Part shown: positions 8,177 to 17,173 of the stretch, in pieces | Position numbering within the stretch: the first letter of the stretch is position 1 | How the letters are laid out: each line of letters begins with the position of its first letter | Assembly: GCF_900112475.1 (NCBI RefSeq) | Contig: NZ_FOLW01000012.1 | Location: forward strand, 1-64,000 | From: Pragia fontium DSM 5563 = ATCC 49100 | Lineage (GTDB): Bacteria; Pseudomonadota; Gammaproteobacteria; Enterobacterales; Enterobacteriaceae | DNA: 64,000 nucleotides | Direction of reading: 5' to 3' | The notes under the pieces: model-generated | What the model saw: the letters and a program-made list of their open reading frames with translations, nothing else | What the model was told of the DNA's origin: nothing | Database searches by the model: none | Made by a program: the position numbers and the translations under genes

Positions 8177-8740
8177 TCAATATTCTAAACGCTTTACCCG
8201 TGGATCGGTAAAAACATCGAATTCATCACGACTTTCGCTTGAAAACTCAGAAACTACGGCCCCATTTGGCCCAGCTTTAAACCAGTGTAGCGTATCAGGT
8301 GGGATCGTGTATTGTTGACCCGGTGTTAATACGATAAAACGATCGCAGCGATACCACTGCTCATCACCTTCTGGCGGGCTATAAATCGGATTTCCTTGTT
8401 TATCTTGATTTAATGTTAACGAATCATCATCCACCAACAAATAAACCTCTCCCCAACGGCAGCGGAATGTTTCCTGCTTACCCGTTTTTCCTTCAAAGGG
8501 AGGATGTCTATGCTCCGGACAGACCTGATTGGGAAAGAGCACCAGCTCTTTGGCACAATATCTTGCGTCATTAAAGTATGTCAGTAACTGTAACCCTGAA
8601 CGTGGATAGTCAGGTAATCCGAAATGCGCAATTTCAATATTATTTTTTTCATTATCAGTCAGTTGAATATGTGTTTTCAATAAAAACTCAACCGTTTTCT
8701 CTTGATATTGTTTTTTCACGGCCAACCGTTTGTTATTCAT
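8177..8740 (-). CDS. D-lyxose isomerase (cupin-fold)
   Basis: The 187-residue protein matches D-lyxose ketol-isomerases (EC 5.3.1.15), manganese-dependent cupins that convert D-lyxose to D-xylulose and also act on D-mannose/D-fructose. The diagnostic block is CPEHRHPPFEGKTGKQETFR, holding the metal-binding His residues and Glu. It is followed by WGEVYLLV and PGQQYTIPPDTLHWFKAG with the last metal His. The start at 8740 (MNNKRLAV) is preferred to a GTG at 8752 because GAGAG lies upstream of it. It is transcribed divergently from the xylitol dehydrogenase gene and shares a palindromic operator. Its product, D-xylulose, is the substrate of the xylulokinase in this locus. Confidence 0.88.
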   Translation of the reverse strand: MNNKRLAVKKQYQEKTVEFLLKTHIQLTDNEKNNIEIAHFGLPDYPRSGLQLLTYFNDARYCAKELVLFPNQVCPEHRHPPFEGKTGKQETFRCRWGEVYLLVDDDSLTLNQDKQGNPIYSPPEGDEQWYRCDRFIVLTPGQQYTIPPDTLHWFKAGPNGAVVSEFSSESRDEFDVFTDPRVKRLEY

Positions 8741-8757
8741 TTCTACTCTCACACCAC

Positions 8758-8775
8758 AATGATATCGATATCATT
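8758..8775. promoter_or_regulatory. Palindromic operator 1 (isomerase side)
   Basis: AATGATATCGATATCATT is a perfect 18-bp palindrome 17 bases upstream of the isomerase ATG. LacI-family operators are typically 16-20-bp palindromes with a central CG, as here. The same core recurs at 8918-8933. Confidence 0.8.
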
Positions 8776-8917
8776 ATAGGGTAAAGGATAATGATGATAA
8801 TGTGATGAATGAGGCTATTTTTCGGTTGTATTTTACAAAAAACTCCACCATTTAATAGAAATTTAACCTACATCACATAAACACACTAAATTTCGATCTA
8901 ATATCCGAATCATTGCA

Positions 8918-8933
8918 ATGATATCGATATCAT
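8918..8933. promoter_or_regulatory. Palindromic operator 2 (dehydrogenase side)
   Basis: ATGATATCGATATCAT is a perfect palindrome identical in its 16-bp core to the copy at 8758-8775, with centres 159 bp apart, and ends 21 bases before the dehydrogenase ATG. One LacI-type tetramer or two dimers could hold both sites and repress both transcripts, possibly by looping. A TCACA at 8873-8877 between the sites could be half of a weak CRP site. Confidence 0.8.
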
Positions 8934-8954
8934 AAAAATGAAACGGAGAAGATC

Positions 8955-9992
8955 ATGAAAGCATTAGTATTAGAAAAAGCAGGCAAAATATCTATCCAGG
9001 ATTGGCAAAGTCCGGAAGTTCTCGGCGACAATGATGTTGAAATTAAGATTCATTCCGTTGGTATCTGTGGCAGTGATGTCCACTATTATCAACATGGACG
9101 CATTGGCCCATTTATTGTTGAAAAACCGATGATCCTTGGCCATGAGGCATCCGGTACCATCACTGCGGTAGGTAACAAGGTTTCTCATCTGAAAGTGGGC
9201 GATCGGGTTTGTATGGAACCCGGTATTCCTAATCTGCAATCGCCTCAATCACGCGATGGTATTTATAATCTGGATCCTGAAGTCCGTTTTTGGGCTACTC
9301 CACCAATTGACGGCTGCTTACGTGAGAGCGTCATTCACCCTGCGGCGTTTACCTTTAAGCTCCCTGAAAACGTCAGTTTTGCCGAAGGCGCTATGGTTGA
9401 ACCACTGGCAATCGGCATGCAGGCAGCCACCAAAGCAGAAATAAAACCCGGTGATATCGCATTAGTTATCGGTTCTGGCACTATCGGTATTATGACCGCC
9501 CTTGCCGCGCTGGCAGGCGGTTGCTCCGATGTTGTTATCTGTGATGTGTTCGACGAAAAACTGGAAGTCGCCAAACAATATTCAGGCTTACATCCGATCA
9601 ACAGCAAAAACGCCCAAGCGCTTACCGATAAAATCAATGAGCTGACTGAAGGTAGCGGCGTGAATGTTCTGTTTGAGTGCAGTGGTTCAAAAGCGGTTAT
9701 TGCCAATATTTCTGAACATATCGCCCCGGGCGGAATCGCGGTTCTGGTGGGTATGCCCATCGATCCGGCACCGCTGGATATTGTCTCGGCACAGGCTAAA
9801 GAGATTACCTTCAAGACCATTTTCCGCTATGCCAATATGTACCCGCGTACCATTCGGCTACTGAGCTCCGGTAAACTGAATGTTCAGCCATTACTTTCAG
9901 CGACGTTCAAATTTAACGACAGTATTGCTGCCTATGAACGTGCTGTAGAAGGTCGGCCGACTGACGTCAAAATTATTCTGGAAATGGAGTAA
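8955..9992 (+). CDS. Xylitol dehydrogenase (D-xylulose reductase), MDR family
   Basis: The 345-residue protein is a medium-chain zinc dehydrogenase that matches, from memory, the Morganella xylitol dehydrogenase (EC 1.1.1.9) along its length (MKALVLEKAGKI, GICGSDVHYYQHGRIGPF, EPGIPNLQSPQSR, PTDVKIILEM). It oxidises xylitol to D-xylulose with NAD. Catalytic zinc ligands C38, H63/E64 and E149 are visible, and the nucleotide-binding GSGTIG is at 173-178. The structural-zinc loop (residues 88-110) has no cysteines, so that second zinc is absent. GGAGA lies just before the ATG. It starts a plus-strand operon with xylulokinase and an ABC importer. A related substrate such as D-arabitol or sorbitol is possible but less likely. 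Confidence 0.9.
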   Translation: MKALVLEKAGKISIQDWQSPEVLGDNDVEIKIHSVGICGSDVHYYQHGRIGPFIVEKPMILGHEASGTITAVGNKVSHLKVGDRVCMEPGIPNLQSPQSRDGIYNLDPEVRFWATPPIDGCLRESVIHPAAFTFKLPENVSFAEGAMVEPLAIGMQAATKAEIKPGDIALVIGSGTIGIMTALAALAGGCSDVVICDVFDEKLEVAKQYSGLHPINSKNAQALTDKINELTEGSGVNVLFECSGSKAVIANISEHIAPGGIAVLVGMPIDPAPLDIVSAQAKEITFKTIFRYANMYPRTIRLLSSGKLNVQPLLSATFKFNDSIAAYERAVEGRPTDVKIILEME

Positions 9993-9995
9993 CGC

Positions 9996-11507
9996 ATGAC
10001 GCTCTATGCCGGGATCGATTGCGGTACGCAAAGTACCAAAGTTGTCATCGTCGATAGCCAAAAAGCGATTATTTTGGGTGAAGGCAGTGCGCCTCACCCT
10101 ATTATCAGCGATTCATCAGGTCGTCGTGAGCAACATGCCCACTGGTGGACTGATGCATTAGAATCCGCTTTTGCACAGGCTATTCAGAACGCTGGCATCA
10201 TTGGAACAGAAATTGTGGCCCTTGCCGTATCAGGCCAACAACACGGATTTGTGCCATTAAATAGTCAAGGAGAGGTGTTAGCACCAGCCAAACTCTGGTG
10301 TGACACTGAAACCGCGTTAGAAAATCAGCAAATCATTGATGCGCTGGGCGGGCCTCAAGCCGCACTGGACCAATTGGGTTTAATGCCGCAAACCGGTTAT
10401 ACCGCATCAAAAATATTATGGTTCAAGACACACCAGCCAGAGTTATGGCAGCAATTAAGCTGCGTCTTACTGCCACATGACTACTTAAATTTCTGGTTAA
10501 CCGGCAAGCAAATCGCTGAATATGGTGATGCATCAGGGACCGGATTGTTAAATATCCGTACGCGCCAATGGGACGATCGCGTGGTCAATCTGATTGATCC
10601 TGAAGGTCGTCTCAGAAAGGCATTACCCGATCTGATTGCGGCAGAAACCTGCATCGGCACCGTGCTGCCAGAGATTGCTGAAAAACTGGGTATTTCCGCC
10701 ACTACCAAAGTTGCCACCGGCGGTGGCGATAATATGATGGCGGCGATAGGCACAGGGAATATTTCCCCTGGTATTATTACCATGAGCTTAGGCACATCAG
10801 GCACCCTGTTTACTTATTCAGATACGCCTGTGGTGGCGGACTCCGAAATGATCGCCGGATTCTGTTCATCCAATAATGGCTGGCTGCCGCTGATTTGTAC
10901 CATGAACGTCACATCAGCCACCACCATCATTCAAAACTTTTTGGATCTGGATATTCATGCGTTTAATGATGCATTAAATCAGAGCGAACCCGGCGCAAAT
11001 GGGTTGATGATGCTGCCGTTTTTTAACGGTGAACGCGTTCCGCCCCTCCCCCACGCCAAAGCCAGCTTACACAATCTGGATGGTTGTAATTTAAACCCGC
11101 AAAACTTAAGTCTGGCAGTAGTTGAAAGTGCCACTTATGGATTACGTTTTGGCATCGATCTGTTCCGCCAGCAAGGCATTGAGACCAATGAGATTCGTCT
11201 AACTGGCGGCGGTGCCCGCAGTGAAAAATGGCGGCAGATTGTTGCCAATATCATGGCAACACCGGTGGTATGCGTAACGCATAAAGAAACAGCGGCGCTT
11301 GGCGCAGCTATTCAAGCCATCTGGTGTAACACGCTGACCGAGCAAGATGATAAATCAGCCTTATTAGCCAACCTCTGCCAGAAATTTGTCCATCTTGATG
11401 AAACAACCCACGTTGTTCCTGATGCTGACATGGTTTCTCGCTATGAAGTGCTTTATCAGGATTATCTTTCGCTGCTAAAAGCGGAGTACCCAAAGGTGCC
11501 GTTATGA
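9996..11507 (+). CDS. xylB: Xylulokinase
   Basis: The 503-residue FGGY-family sugar kinase begins MTLYAGIDCGTQSTKVVIVD (phosphate-binding loop 1) and has AVSGQQHGFVPL, PHDYLNFWLTG and GDASGTGLLN. ATP-domain motifs are MSLGTSGTLF and LTGGGARSEKWRQI. Length and motifs fit xylulokinase (EC 2.7.1.17), which makes xylulose 5-phosphate for the pentose phosphate pathway. The genomic context supports D-xylulose as substrate, since both neighbouring enzymes produce it. The gene starts 3 bases after the dehydrogenase stop and overlaps the next gene by 4 bases (ATGA), so the genes are translationally coupled. Confidence 0.9.
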   Translation: MTLYAGIDCGTQSTKVVIVDSQKAIILGEGSAPHPIISDSSGRREQHAHWWTDALESAFAQAIQNAGIIGTEIVALAVSGQQHGFVPLNSQGEVLAPAKLWCDTETALENQQIIDALGGPQAALDQLGLMPQTGYTASKILWFKTHQPELWQQLSCVLLPHDYLNFWLTGKQIAEYGDASGTGLLNIRTRQWDDRVVNLIDPEGRLRKALPDLIAAETCIGTVLPEIAEKLGISATTKVATGGGDNMMAAIGTGNISPGIITMSLGTSGTLFTYSDTPVVADSEMIAGFCSSNNGWLPLICTMNVTSATTIIQNFLDLDIHAFNDALNQSEPGANGLMMLPFFNGERVPPLPHAKASLHNLDGCNLNPQNLSLAVVESATYGLRFGIDLFRQQGIETNEIRLTGGGARSEKWRQIVANIMATPVVCVTHKETAALGAAIQAIWCNTLTEQDDKSALLANLCQKFVHLDETTHVVPDADMVSRYEVLYQDYLSLLKAEYPKVPL

Positions 11508-13006
11508 CAACATCAATGGATAATCAGACTCATGAGCTTCTTCGTGTTACCGGGGTAAAAAAATCTTTTGGCCCGGTGGTCGCACTGAAGAATGCCCAAT
11601 TCAGCCTGAAAAAAGGATCTATCCACGCCTTATGTGGCGGAAATGGTGCGGGTAAATCAACATTTCTCAGTATTCTGATGGGATTTATCCAGCCGGATGC
11701 CGGTGAAATCACCGTTAAAGGCCAACGCCATGAATTCCATCATCCAAAAGATGCGTTAAAAGCGGGTATTGCTATCGTTCAGCAAGAACTAAGTACTATC
11801 CCTGACTTAACAATCGCAGAGAATATTTGGTTAGGCCGTGAACCCAGGCGCTGTGGCTTAGTTGACTTCAAAAAAATGAATCAGCTCACCGCAGAACTGA
11901 TGGACGATCTGCACTTTACCCTTTCACCCACTGAAAAAATGCGTAATTTAAGCGTCGCTGAACAGCAGTTAGTGGAAATCGCCAAAGCGCTATCTCATGC
12001 CGATGCTGACATCATCATTATGGATGAACCCACATCAGCCATTGGTGAAGAAGATGCACAGAAAATCTTTGATGTCATCACGCGACTGGCTCAAAAAGGC
12101 AAAGGGATTATTTATGTTTCCCACCGACTGTCTGAAATCTTCCAGATAGCGGATACCTTCTCCATCTTCCGCGATGGCACCTTTATTACCGAAGGTGCCA
12201 TTGCTGATATCACCCGTGAACAATTGATCGAACACATCATCGGCGGTGAATTTAAAGATGAATTTGCCAAGTTCAATCAGCCGACTGATGAAACCATCAT
12301 GAATATCAGTAAGCTAACCTGGAATAATAAAGTCAAAGATATCAGCCTGACGCTAAAAAAAGGCGAGATCTTAGGCATTTATGGCTTGGTTGGCTCCGGG
12401 CGCAGTGAGTTTCTCGATCTTATTTTTGGTATTGAACACGCCACCAGCGGCTCGATCCATATTAAAGACCAACATTTACATCACCATTCCCCTCAAGATT
12501 CCATTAAAGCGGGGATAGCCTACGTGACGGAAGACCGCAAAGACACCGGATTAATGCTCTGCCGTTCAATTAATGAAAATATTAATATCGCCTCTTTTTC
12601 CGCTATTAGCCGGGCAAGTTTTATTAATGAGAAAAAAGAGCAAAACCGATCAAATAAAATGATCAAATTATTTAACGTCAAAACCCCCGATGCCGATCAG
12701 CTCGTTGGCAACCTCAGTGGAGGAAACCAGCAAAAAGTGGTACTAGGCCGTTGGGCTCTTCTCGATCCTGACGTGATGTTATTAGACGAGCCGACCCGAG
12801 GTATTGATGTCGGCGCTAAAAAAGAGATCTACCGGTTTATGTCTGAATTCGCCTTACAGGGTAAAGGCATCATTATGGTGTCTTCTGAATTATCCGAAAT
12901 CATTGGCATGAGCGATCGCATCATCGTCTTTCGTGACGGTGATATGGCCGGTGAGCTTTCCGCCAAAGACGCGACACAAACAGAACTCATGAAGCTCGCC
13001 GTTTAA
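11504..13006 (+). CDS. Sugar ABC importer ATP-binding protein (RbsA/XylG type)
   Basis: The 500-residue protein contains two fused ABC domains, as usual for the CUT2 family of monosaccharide importers. Domain 1 has Walker A GGNGAGKST (about residue 46) and Walker B IIIMDEPTSA. Its usual LSGGQ-like signature is replaced by LSVAEQQLVEIAKAL. Domain 2 has the degenerate Walker A GLVGSGRSE, signature LSGGNQQKVVLGRW and Walker B VMLLDEPTRG. One competent and one degenerate site is normal for RbsA/XylG/AraG. It would drive import of the locus's pentitol or pentose through the permease encoded next. It starts with a 4-base overlap with the kinase gene. Confidence 0.92.
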   Translation: MTTSMDNQTHELLRVTGVKKSFGPVVALKNAQFSLKKGSIHALCGGNGAGKSTFLSILMGFIQPDAGEITVKGQRHEFHHPKDALKAGIAIVQQELSTIPDLTIAENIWLGREPRRCGLVDFKKMNQLTAELMDDLHFTLSPTEKMRNLSVAEQQLVEIAKALSHADADIIIMDEPTSAIGEEDAQKIFDVITRLAQKGKGIIYVSHRLSEIFQIADTFSIFRDGTFITEGAIADITREQLIEHIIGGEFKDEFAKFNQPTDETIMNISKLTWNNKVKDISLTLKKGEILGIYGLVGSGRSEFLDLIFGIEHATSGSIHIKDQHLHHHSPQDSIKAGIAYVTEDRKDTGLMLCRSINENINIASFSAISRASFINEKKEQNRSNKMIKLFNVKTPDADQLVGNLSGGNQQKVVLGRWALLDPDVMLLDEPTRGIDVGAKKEIYRFMSEFALQGKGIIMVSSELSEIIGMSDRIIVFRDGDMAGELSAKDATQTELMKLAV

Positions 13007-13050
13007 GACATTAATTTTCGTATTTATTTTAAAAACCAAGAGAAAAGACA

Positions 13051-14091
13051 ATGAATAGCACTTACTCTGCACCAGCATCGGGAATGTCTTTTTTAGCCCG
13101 TAATAAAAAAAATATGCATAAGTATGGCATTATCATGGCCTTTTTTGCGCTCTGCCTGATTGTTGCCGTGGTTGGGGAAATCCAGGTTGCTCGAGGAGAA
13201 TGGACGAATAACTACTTTCTAAGTCAGGATAATATGTTGATTGTCCTGCGTCAGATTTCCATCAACGGCATTCTGGCGATCGGAATGACGTTTGTCATTA
13301 TTACCGCCGGTGTTGACCTGTCTGTTGGCTCGGTACTCGCTCTCAGCGGTATTGTTGCCGCCCGCTTTGCCACCACCAATGCCGGACTCTCGATTGGCGA
13401 TACCGCCAATGCCGTGATGGTGCCGATGATCATTGCGCTAGGCATCGGTATTGTGTGTGGTTTGATCAACGGAACCATTTTAGCCCGATTCAATTTACAG
13501 CCTTTCATTGTCACCATGGGAATGCTATCTGCCGCCCGCGGCCTGACATTATTAACCACTGACGGCAACCCCGTTTCACAGCTAAACAGCGATTTTCGCT
13601 GGCTCGGCAATGGCTATATTTTTGATATTCCGGTGCCGGTTGTGATCTTGGTGGTGATCTTTGCGCTGGCATGGATTGTGCTGAATAAAACGACCTTTGG
13701 CCGCTACGTCTACGCTGTCGGTGGTAACCCGAAAAGCGCCAGAACCTCAGGTATCAGCGTTATCAAAATTAAAATTCTGGTTTATACCCTGTGTGGTGCT
13801 CTGGCCGGGATCGCAGGTTTAATCCTAACCGCCAGAACCGGCTCGGCACAAACCAGCGCTGGTAGTGCCTACGAATTAGATGCTATTGCCGCCGTTGTTA
13901 TCGGTGGAACCAGTATGTCAGGGGGTATCGGTAACCTTGTAGGAACCCTGTTCGGCGTACTGATTATTGGCGTGATGAATAATGGATTGGATTTGTTGGG
14001 CGTGCCTTCTTACTACCAACAAATTATTAAAGGCGCATTAATTGTTATTGCTGTACTACTCGACCCGTCACGTAAGCAACGACGTGATTAA
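13051..14091 (+). CDS. Sugar ABC importer permease (RbsC type)
   Basis: The 346-residue polytopic membrane protein of the CUT2 permease family (BPD_transp_2) has the motifs GMTFVIITAGVDLSVGSVLA, ARFNLQPFIVTMGM, VYAVGGNPKSARTSGI (the cytoplasmic loop that contacts the ATPase) and AIAAVVIGGTSMSGGIGN. It forms the channel of the importer with the flanking ATPase and binding protein. It lies 44 bases after the ATPase gene in the same operon. An AAGAGAAAAG ribosome-binding sequence precedes the ATG. Confidence 0.93.
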   Translation: MNSTYSAPASGMSFLARNKKNMHKYGIIMAFFALCLIVAVVGEIQVARGEWTNNYFLSQDNMLIVLRQISINGILAIGMTFVIITAGVDLSVGSVLALSGIVAARFATTNAGLSIGDTANAVMVPMIIALGIGIVCGLINGTILARFNLQPFIVTMGMLSAARGLTLLTTDGNPVSQLNSDFRWLGNGYIFDIPVPVVILVVIFALAWIVLNKTTFGRYVYAVGGNPKSARTSGISVIKIKILVYTLCGALAGIAGLILTARTGSAQTSAGSAYELDAIAAVVIGGTSMSGGIGNLVGTLFGVLIIGVMNNGLDLLGVPSYYQQIIKGALIVIAVLLDPSRKQRRD

Positions 14092-14133
14092 TATAATAAA
14101 TAACAACACCCTACAGATAAAAAAGGAACAACA

Positions 14134-15138
14134 ATGAAAAAAATGACAAAAATTGCTGCTCTGACTTCCGCACTATTCGTCAGCAACATGGCATTTGCGG
14201 CACAAGATAATCCGGTCAAAATTGCGGTTTTGATGTACGGCATGAAGGCTGAATTTGTACAGCTGATGGAAAAAGCAGCGAAAGAGCATCCAGCAGTCAA
14301 AAGTGGCGCAGCAGTGATCACGGTTTATGATGGCCGCTACGATCCAATGGTACAGAATAATCAGGCTGAAACTGCTATTCAGACCAAAACAGACGCCATC
14401 ATTATTAATCCGATGGATTATGAAGCAAACATCGATGTCGTCACTATGGCAAATAAGGCAAAAATCCCCGTCATTGTAACGAATGCGCGGTTAAATACCG
14501 ATAAAATGACCGCTGAAGTGGTTTCTGATGACGTGCTCGGCGGTTATATGGAAGCCAAAGCGGTACTGGCAAAAATGAACTGCGAAGGTAATGTTGTCAT
14601 CATTGAGGGACCTAAAGGCGGTAGCGGTGAAATTCAGCGCGGTGAAGGAAATGACAAAGCGATTGCTGAATGTGGTGCGGGTAAAGTCAAAGTCCTCGAG
14701 CGCAAAACCGCCAACTGGTCTCGCGCAGAAGCCATGCCACTGATGGAAAACTGGTTACAGAAACACCGCGGTAAAATTAACGGCGTTATCGCTCAGAATG
14801 ATGAAATGGCATTAGGCGCCATTGAAGCCATTAAAGGTGCCGGAATTGATGTTAACACCATCGCGATTGCTGGCGTTGACGGCGTTTCAGATGCCATTCG
14901 TTCAGTCCAAAGTGGCGAAATGGTTTCCATCCTGCAAGATGCCAACGCACAAATGCAGGGTTCGATTGATATCGCCATGAAATCCGTTAAGGGTGACAGT
15001 TATCAACCACAGTCTGCAATCTGGAAACAATATGCCGATAAACTGCAATGGAATGAAGGCAAAGATAAACGCTATGCTATTCCATGGACAGTGGTGACCG
15101 TTGAGAATGCCCAGCAATTACTTGATGCTCGTAAGTAA
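14134..15138 (+). CDS. Periplasmic sugar-binding protein of the ABC importer
   Basis: The 334-residue protein has a clear signal peptide (MKKMTKIAALTSALFVSNMAFAAQ, cleavage after AFA) followed by a type I periplasmic-binding fold (Peripla_BP_4/RbsB-like): NPVKIAVLMYGMKAEFVQ, TKTDAIIINPMDYEA, AKIPVIVTNARL, GVIAQNDEMALGAIEAIKGAG and IAIAGVDGVSDA. It delivers the substrate to the permease encoded just upstream. The ligand is inferred from context to be xylitol, possibly also D-lyxose, and cannot be read from the sequence. AAAAGGA precedes the ATG. It is the last gene of the operon. Confidence 0.92.
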   Translation: MKKMTKIAALTSALFVSNMAFAAQDNPVKIAVLMYGMKAEFVQLMEKAAKEHPAVKSGAAVITVYDGRYDPMVQNNQAETAIQTKTDAIIINPMDYEANIDVVTMANKAKIPVIVTNARLNTDKMTAEVVSDDVLGGYMEAKAVLAKMNCEGNVVIIEGPKGGSGEIQRGEGNDKAIAECGAGKVKVLERKTANWSRAEAMPLMENWLQKHRGKINGVIAQNDEMALGAIEAIKGAGIDVNTIAIAGVDGVSDAIRSVQSGEMVSILQDANAQMQGSIDIAMKSVKGDSYQPQSAIWKQYADKLQWNEGKDKRYAIPWTVVTVENAQQLLDARK

Positions 15139-15156
15139 CGGTTAATTCATACTAAT

Positions 15157-15186
15157 ATCACAGCGGGTCATATGACACGCTGTGAT
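15157..15186 (+). terminator. Probable terminator of the xylitol operon
   Basis: ATCACAGCG (15157-15165) and CGCTGTGAT (15178-15186) form a 9-bp stem 18 bases after the binding-protein stop. The loop contains the self-complementary GTCATATGAC. The following T tract is weak (TTATTG), so termination may be only partly intrinsic. Confidence 0.6.
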
Positions 15187-15889
15187 TTATTGAAATCCCG
15201 ACTCTCCTACCCTTCCTTTTTCGCCATTCCAGCGCATCATTCAAATAACATCACCACACTACGTATAAAAACAAAAACCACAAATCCAACATATACAAAC
15301 TTGACTTTTTAAATCCCAACACATTTTCACTTAAAATAAAAGATAATCTAAAAAACTGAAAATTGCTTATGGATAATATGATTATTAAAACTATTCCAGT
15401 TAGAATAAAAAACACTAAGAGTTAATTATCAATAATAGAAAATCTCATTTATTCAAAGTAAATCAATTAAAAAAAATGAAATATTATTCAATGATCAACT
15501 TGAATAATATTAGAAAATAAACAATAAATATCATGTAGTTAAAATGAAACTTGGCGATTATACAATCTAGTTACCTTGATTTAAAAACAACATATTGATA
15601 ATTGACACCCAACTTTCCTTTCGTTTACATTATTTTTTCCACGTGATAGATTGAAAAATTGAATAGTCACCCAATGCATTTTTTAATTACTCACATAATA
15701 ACAACGCACGTGATTATTTTCTCTAACATATTTAAAACACCTATTATTCAGATTAATTTCTGAATTTATAGTTCGATATATTCGATCTCGTTATCTATCT
15801 TCCAAATTTAACAGAAGAGCTTTACCCTCCTCTTCTGCTTTATTCGCTGATGCAAAGCTGGGTAATGGATTAAGAGCCGATTCATCACA
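15187..15889. other. AT-rich region without genes before the adhesin
   Basis: About 700 bases of strongly AT-rich DNA with stop codons in all frames and no protein-coding signal. The only structure seen is an 8-bp stem CAGAAGAG (15812-15819)/CTCTTCTG (15830-15837) followed by CTTTATT. It looks like a terminator lying just 50 bases upstream of the adhesin start and may be left from a lost upstream gene. Confidence 0.5.
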
Positions 15890-17068
15890 ATGAAACCGAT
15901 AAATATTTTATTATTACCATACCGCTACTATCAGAGCGTTCTGGCTAGCCTGATACTCAGTTTTCTAACGCTTTCGGCATTTGATGCCCACGCTGCCGCG
16001 TGTGAGTCATGGGATTCAAGCTATAGCCGCAATATCGCAGTGCCGATTATCGGGCCAGGCGTTATTACTGCCGGGGAAGATTTACCGATAGGTTCGATAC
16101 TGTATGCGCAAACCTATACACCAAAGATAGATACCATTGGCTATAAATGCTCATGGAGCAGAAGAGAATTGCCAATAACCATACAGCCTTATCTTCAAGG
16201 CCAGACATTAATATCACCATCAGGCCCGCCAACCGAGTCAGGTAATAAAAGTGTATTCCCAACAAATATCCCGGGTGTTGGCTTGGTTATCTATGTGAAA
16301 AACGCATCTACCGAGTCGACGGGCAAAATGCCCTTTAAATGGAGTCAACCTCCCGTCACTGAAACCAGACTTTTGGCACGGGAAGGTACAGAAAAAACCG
16401 ACAGTATTGCGATAGAATTAATCAAAACCGGGCCAGTGGTCTCCTCAGACGTACAACAGGTGTTAGCATCCTCATTTCCCTGGATTGTCTTGTCTAATGG
16501 TGTCGACTCACCTTTCTCTTTTTATCGCCCTTACTGGACCATACGTTTTTCCGGTGCGGTGAGCATCGTCACTAAAACCTGTCAGGTTAGCGACGTTGAT
16601 GTGAACTTAGGCAAGCACTTACTCTCTGACTTTAGCAAAGTTGGTTCGGCTTCTGAATGGAAGGACTTTCAAATTACGCTGAAGAACTGCCCGCCATTTC
16701 ATGGCTATCAATCATCGCGCTTAAATCTTCATCAAGACGAAATTATGGGTGATATTGGTAGTAATGCCTTTATTAAGAATAAACTCACCATTATCTTCAA
16801 TAGCGTCAATGGTTATCACGACGATTTTACCGCTAAATTAGAGAGTGGCGACAATGCCGCCGAAGGCTTAGGGCTGCAAATAGGGAATAAGAATGAATCG
16901 GTTCTTAATATAAGAAAAGCCAACGGTTACAACACCGGCTTGCCGCTGACTCAAGTCGACGGAGCCAACTATATTATTCCGTTAAAAGCGCGATATTATC
17001 GCTTTGGCGATACGGTTAAAGGTGGCAAAGCCAATGGTGCAATTGCTTACACCATTAATTATTATTAG
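15890..17068 (+). CDS. Orphan two-domain fimbrial tip adhesin
   Basis: The 392-residue secreted protein has a signal peptide ending near AFDAHAA, an N-terminal domain of about 200 residues (AACESWDSSYSRNIAVPIIG onward), and a C-terminal pilin-like domain. The pilin domain starts around SIVTKTCQVSDVDVNLGKHL, has a second Cys in QITLKNCPPF and ends with the YxxNYY-type strand AIAYTINYY. This is the layout of chaperone-usher tip adhesins (MrkD/FimH-like; receptor domain plus donor-strand-accepting pilin domain). No chaperone, usher or major pilin is present nearby, so it cannot be assembled from this locus alone. The Shine-Dalgarno is weak. It may be the last gene of a deleted fimbrial operon. 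Confidence 0.75.
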   Translation: MKPINILLLPYRYYQSVLASLILSFLTLSAFDAHAAACESWDSSYSRNIAVPIIGPGVITAGEDLPIGSILYAQTYTPKIDTIGYKCSWSRRELPITIQPYLQGQTLISPSGPPTESGNKSVFPTNIPGVGLVIYVKNASTESTGKMPFKWSQPPVTETRLLAREGTEKTDSIAIELIKTGPVVSSDVQQVLASSFPWIVLSNGVDSPFSFYRPYWTIRFSGAVSIVTKTCQVSDVDVNLGKHLLSDFSKVGSASEWKDFQITLKNCPPFHGYQSSRLNLHQDEIMGDIGSNAFIKNKLTIIFNSVNGYHDDFTAKLESGDNAAEGLGLQIGNKNESVLNIRKANGYNTGLPLTQVDGANYIIPLKARYYRFGDTVKGGKANGAIAYTINYY

Positions 17069-17173
17069 GGTTACTCAGTAAAGAATCTAGATATGAATAA
17101 AGAAGTCAGCCTGACCTTGCTCACCCACCTAAAACTATTGGATGTTTGAACAAGTCAGGCGTAGTTAAAAACT

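Noticed and set aside
8873-8877. CRP site between the two LacI-type operators
   Set aside because: Only one good half (TCACA) is present; the other half deviates too much to list it as a separate feature.
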